64,000 nt of DNA from Porphyromonas uenonis DSM 23387 = JCM 13868 (lineage in GTDB: Bacteria; Bacteroidota; Bacteroidia; Bacteroidales; Porphyromonadaceae), in contig NZ_KI535306.1 in NCBI RefSeq assembly GCF_000482365.1, positions 236,713 to 300,712 on the forward strand, in the 5' to 3' direction. The position numbers and the translations under genes were made by a program. The stretch's first letter is position 1. Every line of letters starts with the position of its first letter. Below the pieces are notes generated by a model, which saw only the letters and a program-made list of their open reading frames with translations, was not told the origin of the DNA and searched no databases. Positions 23,126 through 31,478 of the stretch are shown here, piece after piece.

Positions 23126-24496
23126 ATGAAACTGAAGAATCTACTGATAACCTCCATACTCGTCCTGCTAGCGACCTCACTAACACTGGGAGCTCAGACG
23201 GGCGTAGAGACGGGAACACCCTTTGGCTCTGGAGATGATAGCATTCAGTGCCGGCAAAACATTAGCCTTTTCACCACTTATGTCAAGGCTAAAAACTTTA
23301 AGGAGGCTTACCCCTTCTGGCTTGAGGCCCTAGAGAAGTGTCCAGGCTCGACAAAGAACATCTACCTCTATGGCGTGCAGATCATGAACTGGAAGATCGA
23401 AAAAGCCGAGAACGATGCTGCTCGTCAAGACGCTATCGAGAAGCTTCTCAAGCTATACGATATGCGTATCAAGTACTTTGGCGATGACCCTAAGTATGGT
23501 AAGGACTACATAACCACGGCTAAGATCAACGACTACCTACGTCTCTACGGTGACAAGGCTAGCTACGACAAGATCTATGAGTGGGCTAAGCCTATCGTCG
23601 ATGAGATGGGCGATCAGACGGAGAGCCAGCTCGTATACTTCTTTGTCTTCGCATCTATGAATAAGGCGATCGGAAACCCCGACTGGCACGAGCACTATGT
23701 CGATGACTACATGACGGGCAACGGTATCCTACAGGCTGACGTAGACAACCTCACCGAGGCAGGCGACACGGTCAAGCTACAGAACCTCCAGGCGCTCAAG
23801 GGTCAGCTCGATGAGCTCTTTGCCACGAGCGGTCTCGCCGATTGCAACATGCTCATCAAGATCTATGGTGACGGCCTAGAGAAGAACAAAGGTAACATCA
23901 AGTACCTACAGGCGATGCTGGATATGTTTCGCTATGCTAAGTGTGAGAACAGTCCTCTCTACGCTACCGCTAGCCGCTACCTCTATAACATCAAGCCGAC
24001 CGCAGCCTCTGCTATGGGACTAGCCTCAGACTGCATCAACAAGGGTCAGATGAGCCAAGCTAAGCAATACCTCACGGATGCTGTTTCGCTTACCTCAGAC
24101 AAGCGTCTCCAGGCCACGGCATACTACACACTCGGCGTCATCGATATGAAGGCTCGTAGCTACGCATCTGCACGTCAGTACTGCAACAAGGCGTTGGCTG
24201 CTAATCCTTCCTTTGGCGCTCCGCTTATCTTGATCGCACAGATGTACGCGGCCTCTGCTAAGAGCATCTTCCCCGGTGATCCTATCAGACAGCGTCTCGT
24301 GTACGGTCTAGCTATTGACAAGCTACAGAGAGCTCGTAGCATAGACAGTAGCGTCGCTGGTGAGGCTGGTAGACTCATCAGTCAATACTCAAGGCAGCTA
24401 CCCTCTCAGCAGGATATCTTCTTTGATCCTAACCTGAATGTGGGAGACTCCTTCTACGTAGGCGGTTGGATTGGAGAGTCTACACGCATCCGCTAA
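23126..24496 (+). CDS. Secreted TPR-repeat protein
   Basis: This 456-residue protein has a signal peptide (MKLKNLLITSILVLLATSLTLGAQ) and is then all-helical. TPR-like units include FTTYVKAKNFKEAYPFWLEALEKCPGSTKNIYLYG near the start and YTLGVIDMKARSYASARQYCNKALAANPSFGAP at about 335-370. The C-terminus (FYVGGWIGESTRIR) is conserved-looking. It is probably a periplasmic scaffold; the partner is unknown. It sits between the FadL-like protein and lptC and ends at its own terminator. Confidence 0.8.
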   Translation: MKLKNLLITSILVLLATSLTLGAQTGVETGTPFGSGDDSIQCRQNISLFTTYVKAKNFKEAYPFWLEALEKCPGSTKNIYLYGVQIMNWKIEKAENDAARQDAIEKLLKLYDMRIKYFGDDPKYGKDYITTAKINDYLRLYGDKASYDKIYEWAKPIVDEMGDQTESQLVYFFVFASMNKAIGNPDWHEHYVDDYMTGNGILQADVDNLTEAGDTVKLQNLQALKGQLDELFATSGLADCNMLIKIYGDGLEKNKGNIKYLQAMLDMFRYAKCENSPLYATASRYLYNIKPTAASAMGLASDCINKGQMSQAKQYLTDAVSLTSDKRLQATAYYTLGVIDMKARSYASARQYCNKALAANPSFGAPLILIAQMYAASAKSIFPGDPIRQRLVYGLAIDKLQRARSIDSSVAGEAGRLISQYSRQLPSQQDIFFDPNLNVGDSFYVGGWIGESTRIR

Positions 24497-24550
24497 GGAA
24501 GTCACGTCCCCACACACTGTGGGGCACATCTATAGATCTCACAACAACTA

Positions 24551-24606
24551 GAAAAGTCAGCCAGCTTAGCAAGACAATGAGACTCGCTATACTGGCTGAC
24601 TTTTGT
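24551..24606 (+). terminator. Terminator-like inverted repeat after the TPR gene
   Basis: AAAAGTCAGCCAG pairs with CTGGCTGACTTTT across a 27-nt loop, and a T-rich tail follows. It lies 55 bp past the stop and 25 bp before lptC. Confidence 0.7.
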
Positions 24607-24628
24607 TATATCCCTCAACCATCACCCT

Positions 24629-25237
24629 ATGAGACACGACAAGAGTAGCACCGTGCAGATGATGCGGACACTCCTATGCCTCTTGGCGGGGAGTCTGCTT
24701 GTCGTGACCAGTTGTCAGCGCAAGGATCCCCCGCCACTCTCTGACGTAGGTCTAGACCCCGAGACGGCCTACTCGATGTATACGAGAGATGTGCGTGCTC
24801 TCGTCGCTGACTCAGGCATCACTCAGTACAGATTGATCACGCCTGAGTGGTACGTATATAATAAGAACGACAAAGTGGGCCGTGAGGCTCACTGGTACTT
24901 CCCTCACGGGCTCTACACGGAGCAGTTTGACGAGCGGGACAGTACGACCGTCTTTGTAGAGGCTGACTCAGCTTTTTACTGGACAGACCGCAAGCTATGG
25001 GAGCTACATGGCGAGATCAACGTACGCAACCGTGCGGGCTCACGCTTTTACTCGCATCTCCTCTATTGGGATCAAGAGGAAAAGCGCATCTACACACCAG
25101 ATAGCGTCTGGATAGACACCCCAGAGCGAAAGATTCAGGGGTGCAACTTCGAGAGCGACGAGCAGTTTACCCGCTACGCCTTCCACGGGAGCAGTGGTCA
25201 GATGCTCGTAAAAGATGATCCCGAGATGAGTGAGTAG
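24629..25237 (+). CDS. lptC: LPS export periplasmic lipoprotein LptC
   Basis: This 202-residue protein has a lipoprotein signal (LLVVTSCQRKDPP). The LptC/YrbK beta-jellyroll domain contains WYFPHGLYTEQFDERDSTTVFVEADSAFYW, KLWELHGEINVRNRAGSRFYSHLLYWDQEEKRIYTPDSVWI and MLVKDDPEMSE. LptC links the LptBFG ABC transporter to the LptA bridge. Bacteroidota LptC is typically a lipoprotein, as here. The ATG at 24629 gives a basic N-terminus; one at 24656 or 24659 is also possible. Confidence 0.9.
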   Translation: MRHDKSSTVQMMRTLLCLLAGSLLVVTSCQRKDPPPLSDVGLDPETAYSMYTRDVRALVADSGITQYRLITPEWYVYNKNDKVGREAHWYFPHGLYTEQFDERDSTTVFVEADSAFYWTDRKLWELHGEINVRNRAGSRFYSHLLYWDQEEKRIYTPDSVWIDTPERKIQGCNFESDEQFTRYAFHGSSGQMLVKDDPEMSE

Positions 25238-25262
25238 CGTGTCGTGATGCACATATTTCCAC

Positions 25263-25270
25263 TATCTTTG
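25263..25270 (+). promoter_or_regulatory. Predicted -7 element for the CorC/HlyC gene
   Basis: TATCTTTG fits the TAnnTTTG consensus, 36 bp before the ATG at 25306, in the gap after lptC. Confidence 0.6.
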
Positions 25271-25305
25271 CAAATGTATGAATCACACAGCTAGAGATCC
25301 ATTAC

Positions 25306-26571
25306 ATGGCTGATACGATTTGGCTAATAGTATACATCGTCCTGCTCTTACTCCTCTCGGGGTTCTTCTCAGGGACTGAGATCGCCTACCTCTCGGCAGA
25401 TCGTCTGCGCTTGAAGCTAGACAGTAATCGCGGAGGAGTCATCGGGCGCACCCTGTCGATGCTCTACCGTCGACCAGATCGCTTCATCACGACCCTACTC
25501 GTCGGCAACAACATCGTGCTGGTCATCTACGGTATGGTTATGACTCAGCTCTTTGCCCCTGTGCTAACCTCTATCAGCAGTAGTCCTGTCTTCCAGATTA
25601 CGGTCAATTCGCTCATCTCTACCTTTATCATAGTTATCTTCGGGGAGTACCTACCCAAGGCGCGCAACCGCATGAATCCCAATCAGCAGATGTATCGCAA
25701 AGCTCTGCCCTCGGGATTCTTTCACATACTCCTCTACCCGATCACACTCTTCTCCACTGGTCTCTCTAAGCTCTTCATGCTCCTACTACCCAAGGACGCT
25801 ATGCCCACCACTGAGGAGCACCCCAAGCTTACGACCCTAGACCTAGACAACTATCTCAACATGAGTCAGAGTGGAGAGGGCTCCAGTGACCTTGACACCG
25901 AGGTCAAGATTATCCAAAACGCTATCGACTTCTCCACCACTCAGGTGAGGGACTGTATGATCCCGCGCAACGAGATCGTCTCCTGTGAGATTGGTACAGA
26001 TGCTGAGACGCTCACCTCGCTCTTTATCTCTACTGGACTGACCAAGATTATCGTCTATCGGGAGAATATAGACAACGTGCTGGGCTACATTCACTCGGCA
26101 GAGATGTTCAAGGGTCCCGACTGGCAAGGACGTGTCCGCACCGCAGTCTTCGTCCCTGAGAGCATGAACGGGCAGAAACTCATGGGGATCCTCATGCAGC
26201 GCAAGAAGTCCATCGCCATCGTCATCGACGAGCTGGGAGGCACCTCTGGGCTGATCACCCTCGAGGACCTCGTCGAGGAGATCTTTGGAGACATTGAGGA
26301 TGAGCATGACCAAAACAAAATCGTATCCAAGCACAATGCTGACGGGACCTACACCTTCAGTGGACGACTAGAGATAGACGACGCTAACGAGCAGTGGGAG
26401 CTCGCACTCCCCACCGATGATGAGTATATCACCATAGCTGGACTGATTATCCATCATCTCGAGCGCATCCCTGTGCCAGGGGAGCAGATTGTGATTGGCA
26501 AGCTACACTTCGATATTATCAAGTCGACGGATACCCGTATTGAACTCGTCAAGATGTGGAAAGACCTCTGA
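25306..26571 (+). CDS. CorC/HlyC (CNNM) family membrane transporter
   Basis: This 421-residue protein has an N-terminal DUF21/CNNM membrane domain (helices at about 5-25, 60-85, 95-115 and 135-155; GFFSGTEIAYLSADRLRLKLD near the start). A CBS pair follows (VRDCMIPRNEIVSCE to VIDELGGTSGLITLEDLVEEIFGDIEDEHD), then a C-terminal CorC_HlyC domain ending in IELVKMWKDL. Members are linked to Mg2+/Co2+ efflux; older names include hemolysin, and GldE belongs here in gliding Bacteroidota. No gldD is adjacent, so the metal-homeostasis reading is preferred. Confidence 0.9.
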   Translation: MADTIWLIVYIVLLLLLSGFFSGTEIAYLSADRLRLKLDSNRGGVIGRTLSMLYRRPDRFITTLLVGNNIVLVIYGMVMTQLFAPVLTSISSSPVFQITVNSLISTFIIVIFGEYLPKARNRMNPNQQMYRKALPSGFFHILLYPITLFSTGLSKLFMLLLPKDAMPTTEEHPKLTTLDLDNYLNMSQSGEGSSDLDTEVKIIQNAIDFSTTQVRDCMIPRNEIVSCEIGTDAETLTSLFISTGLTKIIVYRENIDNVLGYIHSAEMFKGPDWQGRVRTAVFVPESMNGQKLMGILMQRKKSIAIVIDELGGTSGLITLEDLVEEIFGDIEDEHDQNKIVSKHNADGTYTFSGRLEIDDANEQWELALPTDDEYITIAGLIIHHLERIPVPGEQIVIGKLHFDIIKSTDTRIELVKMWKDL

Positions 26572-26586
26572 TAACTGAATTTTAAC

Positions 26587-26594
26587 TACCTTTG
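26587..26594 (+). promoter_or_regulatory. Predicted -7 element for the PPIase gene
   Basis: TACCTTTG fits the consensus, about 100 bp before the ATG at 26695, leaving a leader of roughly 95 nt. Confidence 0.55.
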
Positions 26595-26694
26595 CCATCT
26601 AGATGGCTTTCATCCCCTACTCTCTCCTCTGAGGGAATAGCCGAAAGCAGGGCTACCAGACACTAGAGAAAGAAAAAACAGATAGTACTATATA

Positions 26695-28851
26695 ATGGCT
26701 ACGCTACAGAAAATTAGAAATCGTGCCGGCCTACTCATCATCGTAGTGGGTGTCGCACTCTTAGCATTTATCATTGGTGATGGTCTACGATCTGGCTCAT
26801 CACTGCTTCAGGACAACAAGATGGTTGCTCTCAAAATTGACGGCAAAAAGGTCAAGTACGACGAGTACCAGCAGCTTCTGACCGAGCGCACCGAGCCATA
26901 CGAGCGCCAGGGCAAGCTAACGGACCAGGATCGTGTGCAGATCAGCAATCAGCTAGCACAGGAGCTCATCGCAGACTACGTCCTAGAGCAAGAAGCCAAG
27001 GCGGTCGGACTACGTGTCACCCCCGCAGAGGTTTCGGCCCTTATCTTTGGTGAGGGGCTACCCACCTCACAGCTCGCAGCTCAGTTCTTCTCTCAGTTTG
27101 GCGTGAATATGGGTGACCCCGAGCAGATTCGCAACGTCATGAGCGAGCTGGATATGGACAAGATCAAGGGACTTCCCGCAGAGCAGCAGAGCATGATGCT
27201 CTCTGTACGCAACCAGTGGCTAGAGACTGAGAAGCAGATCCGTAACCAGAGGCTCTCTGAGAAGTTCAACGCTCTGCTCACCCGTAGCTATGCTATCAAC
27301 ACACTAGACGAGAAGTACACCACAGGTCTAGGTACACGCACCGTCGCTGTCGTACGCACACCGAGCACTATCCTGCCCAATGATCAGGTCACAGTCACAG
27401 ACCAGCAGGTAAAGGCTTACTACGATAGCCACAAGCTACTGTACGCATTCCCCTTCGAGCAGGCTAAGGTCAACTACTACAGTACGCTGGTACGTCCTAG
27501 CGAAGCTGACTACGCTGCCGCAAAGGCTGAGGTAGACTCAGCTCGCATGCAGCTCCTAGCCACGACGACACCCGATAAGGTGGTCCGCAACTATGAGAAT
27601 GGCAATGCCTACGAGACCTACTTCACAGACAAGGAGCTAGAGCAGTTCCTCTCTACCCAACCCAACGCTATGACTATGCTTCGCGAGGGTGCGATAGGAA
27701 GTGTCAATGAGCCTATCATTGTCAACGATAGCTACACACTCATCAAGCTCATCGACCGCAAGCAAGCACCCGAGGAGGTAAAGGTAAACGTGATCCCACT
27801 AGACACAGTCAATGCACTAAAGGCTGACAGCCTGATAGCTGCTATCCAGAGTGGGTCAGCCACGCTCGCACAGGTCGTAGCAAACTACTCTATGGACGAG
27901 CAGACCAAGGCAAATGGTGGTTACCTCATCAATCAGGATCAATACACCGGAATGCCCGACAGCACCTTCACAGAGTCTGAGCTCTTCGGTATGGGGCTAG
28001 ACACGCTAAACAAGACCCCTGTCAATCAGTTTGTCAAGATGGAGCGCCCCGGAGCTACGCTTCTCATTCGTAAGACAGCTCCCAAAGCGTCTGTCAACCA
28101 CTACAAGATTGCTCAGCTCACAGTACCCATCAACTTCTCCGAGGAGACCTTCCGTAAGGAGCAAGCTAAGATCAACGATATCTTTACGGGCGACAAGAAG
28201 TTTGACCAAATGATGGATGCAGCTCAGAAGGCTGGTCTATCCGTCGTCCGTGGTGAGTATATCAATAGTACCTCAGCTGCTCTCGCCTCTATTCCTAACT
28301 CTCGTGAGGTCGTCAGCTGGGCCCTACGCTCTAAGGCCGGTACGGTATCAGACAAGATCTTCCGCTGTGGCAATAACGACTATCTAGTCGTAGCGCAGGT
28401 TGAGACAAAGTACCCCGCAGGCTTCCAGCCCTTCGAGCAGGTTGCAGATCAAGTACGTGACTACGTCCTGATGGAGCAGCGTGGTGATCAGCTTGCCTCC
28501 AACCTAGCAAGCAAGAAGCTGAATAGCCTCGACAGCTATGCCACAGAGATGCAGTCGAGCGTAGACACCCTCTACAACATCAGCTACGTCTCCTCGCCCA
28601 ATACGCCTGCAGCACTCGTGGGTAATGCCATGACGACCGGCATCGGTCAGCTCTCAGCACCATTCCGTGCAGGCACAGAGGTCGTTGTCCTCCAGCCAAT
28701 ATCGGAGAATGTAGACGCCTCTGTCACGAAGCCCTCTCCCGCAGCGACGGCTCAGAAGCGTCGCTCCTACGGACAGCAGATGGCCTACAGAGCGATGCAG
28801 GAGCTCATCATGCGGACTCCCATTGAGGATACACGCTATCGCTTCTGGTAA
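26695..28851 (+). CDS. ppiD: SurA/PpiD-type periplasmic peptidyl-prolyl isomerase
   Basis: This 718-residue protein is anchored by one N-terminal membrane helix (GLLIIVVGVALLAFIIGDGL). An N-terminal chaperone domain of the SurA_N type follows (LKIDGKKVKYDEYQQLLTERTEPYERQGKL), then parvulin-like domains. The clearest is about 350-450 (LAQVVANYSMDEQTKANGGYLI, then FVKMERPGATLLIRK); a second region is GTVSDKIFRCGNNDYLVVAQVE. The architecture is that of PpiD, a membrane-bound folding factor for secreted proteins. It lies between CorC and HtrA and fits with bamA/skp elsewhere in the window. Confidence 0.88.
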   Translation: MATLQKIRNRAGLLIIVVGVALLAFIIGDGLRSGSSLLQDNKMVALKIDGKKVKYDEYQQLLTERTEPYERQGKLTDQDRVQISNQLAQELIADYVLEQEAKAVGLRVTPAEVSALIFGEGLPTSQLAAQFFSQFGVNMGDPEQIRNVMSELDMDKIKGLPAEQQSMMLSVRNQWLETEKQIRNQRLSEKFNALLTRSYAINTLDEKYTTGLGTRTVAVVRTPSTILPNDQVTVTDQQVKAYYDSHKLLYAFPFEQAKVNYYSTLVRPSEADYAAAKAEVDSARMQLLATTTPDKVVRNYENGNAYETYFTDKELEQFLSTQPNAMTMLREGAIGSVNEPIIVNDSYTLIKLIDRKQAPEEVKVNVIPLDTVNALKADSLIAAIQSGSATLAQVVANYSMDEQTKANGGYLINQDQYTGMPDSTFTESELFGMGLDTLNKTPVNQFVKMERPGATLLIRKTAPKASVNHYKIAQLTVPINFSEETFRKEQAKINDIFTGDKKFDQMMDAAQKAGLSVVRGEYINSTSAALASIPNSREVVSWALRSKAGTVSDKIFRCGNNDYLVVAQVETKYPAGFQPFEQVADQVRDYVLMEQRGDQLASNLASKKLNSLDSYATEMQSSVDTLYNISYVSSPNTPAALVGNAMTTGIGQLSAPFRAGTEVVVLQPISENVDASVTKPSPAATAQKRRSYGQQMAYRAMQELIMRTPIEDTRYRFW

Positions 28852-29292
28852 GACTCTCTATAGATAAGCGTCTCTTAAGTACGCTCCTATAAATTTCATA
28901 GTAGACGCACACCTGCAGACGAGCGGGTGTGCGTCTTCTCTTAAGAGGCAACCACCATAAGGGCCGCGACACACACCTAGTCACACCTCCAATGAGACTG
29001 TTGCAAAAGTCAACAGTCTCACAATCTTGCAGGCAAGATTGTCTAGACTTTGCAGAAAGGATGAAGCGCCAGGCGCTGAGGGTGAGGTCTGAAGGGAGCA
29101 TACCTCCGTATGTGACCGAAACCGAATCCCGAAAGCAACACAGAGATTCGCCTTTATGCAACAGTCTCTCCAATGCAACATTTCGCCACTTCAACCGTCT
29201 AATGAATAAACCCTCTCGGGCGTAAGCGACTATAAGGCCGCTCTTGAGGACTATCCGATCAATCTATTAGTAAGAAGTATAACCTCAATGCT
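28852..29292. other. Intergenic region carrying a 175-bp insertion
   Basis: Apart from the MITE at 28994-29168 the region shows no gene. A weak terminator-like repeat near 28905-28940 (GACGCACACC..GGGTGTGCGTC) followed by TTCTCTT probably ends the PPIase transcript. Confidence 0.6.
28994..29168. mobile_element. 175-bp MITE with IS-like ends
   Basis: Perfect 12-bp terminal inverted repeats (GAGACTGTTGCA 28994-29005, TGCAACAGTCTC 29157-29168) are flanked by a perfect 6-bp direct repeat TCCAAT (28988-28993 and 29169-29174). The left end can also fold on itself (GAGACTGTTG / CAACAGTCTC, 28994-29020). No transposase is present, so it would need one in trans. The ends resemble those of Bacteroidota IS elements that start GAGACTGTTGCAAAA, from memory. 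Confidence 0.85.
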
Positions 29293-30807
29293 ATGAATAA
29301 ATACCTCAAATACGCACTCCTGACGCTAGGCATAGCCCTCGTCAGTGGATTTGTATCGTGGGCGGTCGTACGCACCACCCTCAGGAAGGCGTCAGCAACC
29401 GGCTCTCCCTACGCCGCTATGCTAAAGAACTACCCAACCTCCGAAAACGACTACGGCTTCCTACAGTCCGACTACGAGCTCACCTCCAGTCGTACCGTAG
29501 GCAATGCGCCCGACCTCTCCCCCGCTGCTGAGCTGGCGGTGCAGGCTGTCGTACATATCAAGGTCGAGGGAGAGCAGACCGTCGACTATATAGATCCTTT
29601 TGAGTTCTTCTTCGGTGGAGGCCGTGGCTTCGACCGTCCACAATCACGTACCGTCACTAGCTTCGGCTCTGGAGTCATCATCAGTACGGACGGATATATT
29701 ATTACCAATAACCACGTCGTCGAGGGGGCTAAGAGCATATCCGTCTCTCTCAACGATGGTCGCTCCTTTGAGGCCAAGCTCATCGGGGCCGACCCCACGG
29801 TAGACATTGCACTACTCAAGGTCGACGCTAAGGATCTACCCACCATTCCCTTTGGCGATAGTGACAAGATTAAGCTCGGCGAGTGGGTACTTGCCGTGGG
29901 CAACCCCTTCAACCTGACAGGCACCGTCACGGCAGGTATCATCAGTGCCAAGGCGCGTAGCACCGCTGTCGAGGGGCCACAAGGCAATGCTCAGATAGCT
30001 CGCTTCATACAGACCGACGCTGCTGTCAATCGTGGCAACAGCGGCGGCGCTCTCGTAGATGCTCAGGGACGACTCATCGGTATCAATACCATGATCTTCT
30101 CCGAGACGGGCAACTACTCAGGCTACTCTTTTGCTGTCCCCATCAATACCGCAGCCAAGATCGTTAGCGACCTCAAGAAGTATGGCTCCGTACAGCGCGC
30201 TGTCCTAGGCATCATCGGCGGGACGGTCAATGAGGACGTCAGAAAGGAGAAAGGCCTCAAGGTCTCTCAGGGCGTTTACGTCAATGAGTTCTCCGAGGTC
30301 AGTGCAGCCTATGCTGCTGGTATCGAGGAGGGCGACGTCATCGTAGCCATCGATGGCAACAAGATCACCGAGATGGGCGAACTACAGGAGCGCATCGGTC
30401 GTTGCCGTCCTGGAGACACCATCGTCGTCACCGTAGACCGCAAGGGCACCAAGCGAGACTTCAAGGTAAAGCTCAAAAACGATGAGGGTAGCACAGAGAT
30501 CGTCAAGAGAGACGGCAGTAGCCTCCTCGGAGCCACCCTGCGCGAGATCTCGGGCGACCAGCTACGCAAGCAAGGCATCAGCTATGGCCTAGAGGTCACC
30601 AAGGTCGGCAATGGCAAGTTCCAGTCTGCAGGCATCAAGCAAGGCTTTATCATCCTCTCGATCAATAATAAGCCAGTACGCACCGTCTCTGCAGCACGTA
30701 AGCTAGTCGATGCTGCTCAGAAGACACGCACGGGAGACAAAGCGATACTAGTCAAGGGCTTCTACCCTGGTGGCTCTATGAAGTACTACGCCATAGACCT
30801 GAGCTAG
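29293..30807 (+). CDS. degP: DegP/HtrA-family serine protease-chaperone
   Basis: This 504-residue protein has an N-terminal membrane or signal segment (YLKYALLTLGIALVSGFVSWAVV). The trypsin-like domain has the complete triad: His in YIITNNHVVEGA, Asp in GADPTVDIALLKV and Ser in AAVNRGNSGGALVD. Two PDZ domains follow (about 305-395 from VLGIIGGTVNEDV, and about 410-500 from LGATLREISGDQL). DegP degrades or refolds damaged periplasmic and outer-membrane proteins. It completes the envelope quality-control set with PpiD, Skp and BamA. Confidence 0.95.
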   Translation: MNKYLKYALLTLGIALVSGFVSWAVVRTTLRKASATGSPYAAMLKNYPTSENDYGFLQSDYELTSSRTVGNAPDLSPAAELAVQAVVHIKVEGEQTVDYIDPFEFFFGGGRGFDRPQSRTVTSFGSGVIISTDGYIITNNHVVEGAKSISVSLNDGRSFEAKLIGADPTVDIALLKVDAKDLPTIPFGDSDKIKLGEWVLAVGNPFNLTGTVTAGIISAKARSTAVEGPQGNAQIARFIQTDAAVNRGNSGGALVDAQGRLIGINTMIFSETGNYSGYSFAVPINTAAKIVSDLKKYGSVQRAVLGIIGGTVNEDVRKEKGLKVSQGVYVNEFSEVSAAYAAGIEEGDVIVAIDGNKITEMGELQERIGRCRPGDTIVVTVDRKGTKRDFKVKLKNDEGSTEIVKRDGSSLLGATLREISGDQLRKQGISYGLEVTKVGNGKFQSAGIKQGFIILSINNKPVRTVSAARKLVDAAQKTRTGDKAILVKGFYPGGSMKYYAIDLS

Positions 30808-30909
30808 CAAACTACGGTAGGATCTGGTCCTAGCAAAGGAGGGGCAGGACTCCTCTACCACGCTTCCGCTTGATCAGATCACACTGATTTTATATCACCC
30901 CCAAGCTGA

Positions 30910-30943
30910 CGGGCGAGCCTTACGGTTCGCCCGTTTTTCTTTG
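30910..30943 (+). terminator. Rho-independent terminator after degP
   Basis: GGGCGAGCC / GGTTCGCCC around a TTAC loop is followed by GTTTTTCTTT. It lies about 100 bp past the degP stop. Confidence 0.88.
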
Positions 30944-30968
30944 CCGTGAGGACGACTACCCGTCTCCC

Positions 30969-31325
30969 CAGGGCTGACGCATTATAATCAGCCGTCTAGG
31001 AGCTGCACCTGACGATAGCTAGGAATACATGGCTTGAGTATCGCTACAGAGTGGCTACGAAACCTCACTAATTACACCTTCCTCCCGAAGAATTAAATTC
31101 CTACCTAGGAATTTGCCAAATAAGTACCTAGGAATTCCTCCAATTCCTACCTAGGAAATAAAAAATACTTCGGAGGAATCAAATGATACTTCGGAGGAAT
31201 CAAAAAATAAGTCCGAAGAATTTGCCCATTTCCAGGTAGGAATTTGGGAAATTCCTAGGTAGCAATTTTGCCATTTCCTAGGTAGGAAATCAGACGAGCT
31301 CGTTTTTTATCATGCGTCAGCCCTG
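30969..31325. mobile_element. MITE-like element, copy 3 (357 bp)
   Basis: The left end CAGGGCTGACGCATTATAA (30969-30987) pairs with the right end (31307-31325) with one mismatch in 19. A perfect 10-bp direct repeat CCCGTCTCCC flanks it (30959-30968 and 31326-31335). Its length equals copy 1 exactly. The interior lacks a gene and carries TACCTAGGAATT and CTTCGGAGGAATC hairpin units plus an extra AATTCCTAGGTAG-type unit. The surrounding 30808-31478 gap otherwise holds the degP terminator and the promoter of the next gene. Confidence 0.93.
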
Positions 31326-31360
31326 CCCGTCTCCCCCGATCACTCCAGACGCCCGCAACA

Positions 31361-31392
31361 TTTGTATATAGATTAGATTTTTCTTAACTTAG
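31361..31392 (+). promoter_or_regulatory. Predicted promoter of the BIG2 lipoprotein gene
   Basis: TTTG (31361-31364) and TAACTTAG (31385-31392) are separated by 20 bp, close to the Bacteroidota consensus. It lies 36 bp past the MITE right end and about 87 bp before the ATG. Confidence 0.5.
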
Positions 31393-31478
31393 CCTACGTA
31401 GGGCGGGTAACTATCCACGAGATCTATCTCCGCCACACTATTTAGTCACATACTAACTAATCAAACTAATAGATATCT

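Noticed and set aside
29600..29987. Overlapping open frames inside degP on both strands
   Set aside because: Shadows of an intact protease gene with the full catalytic triad.
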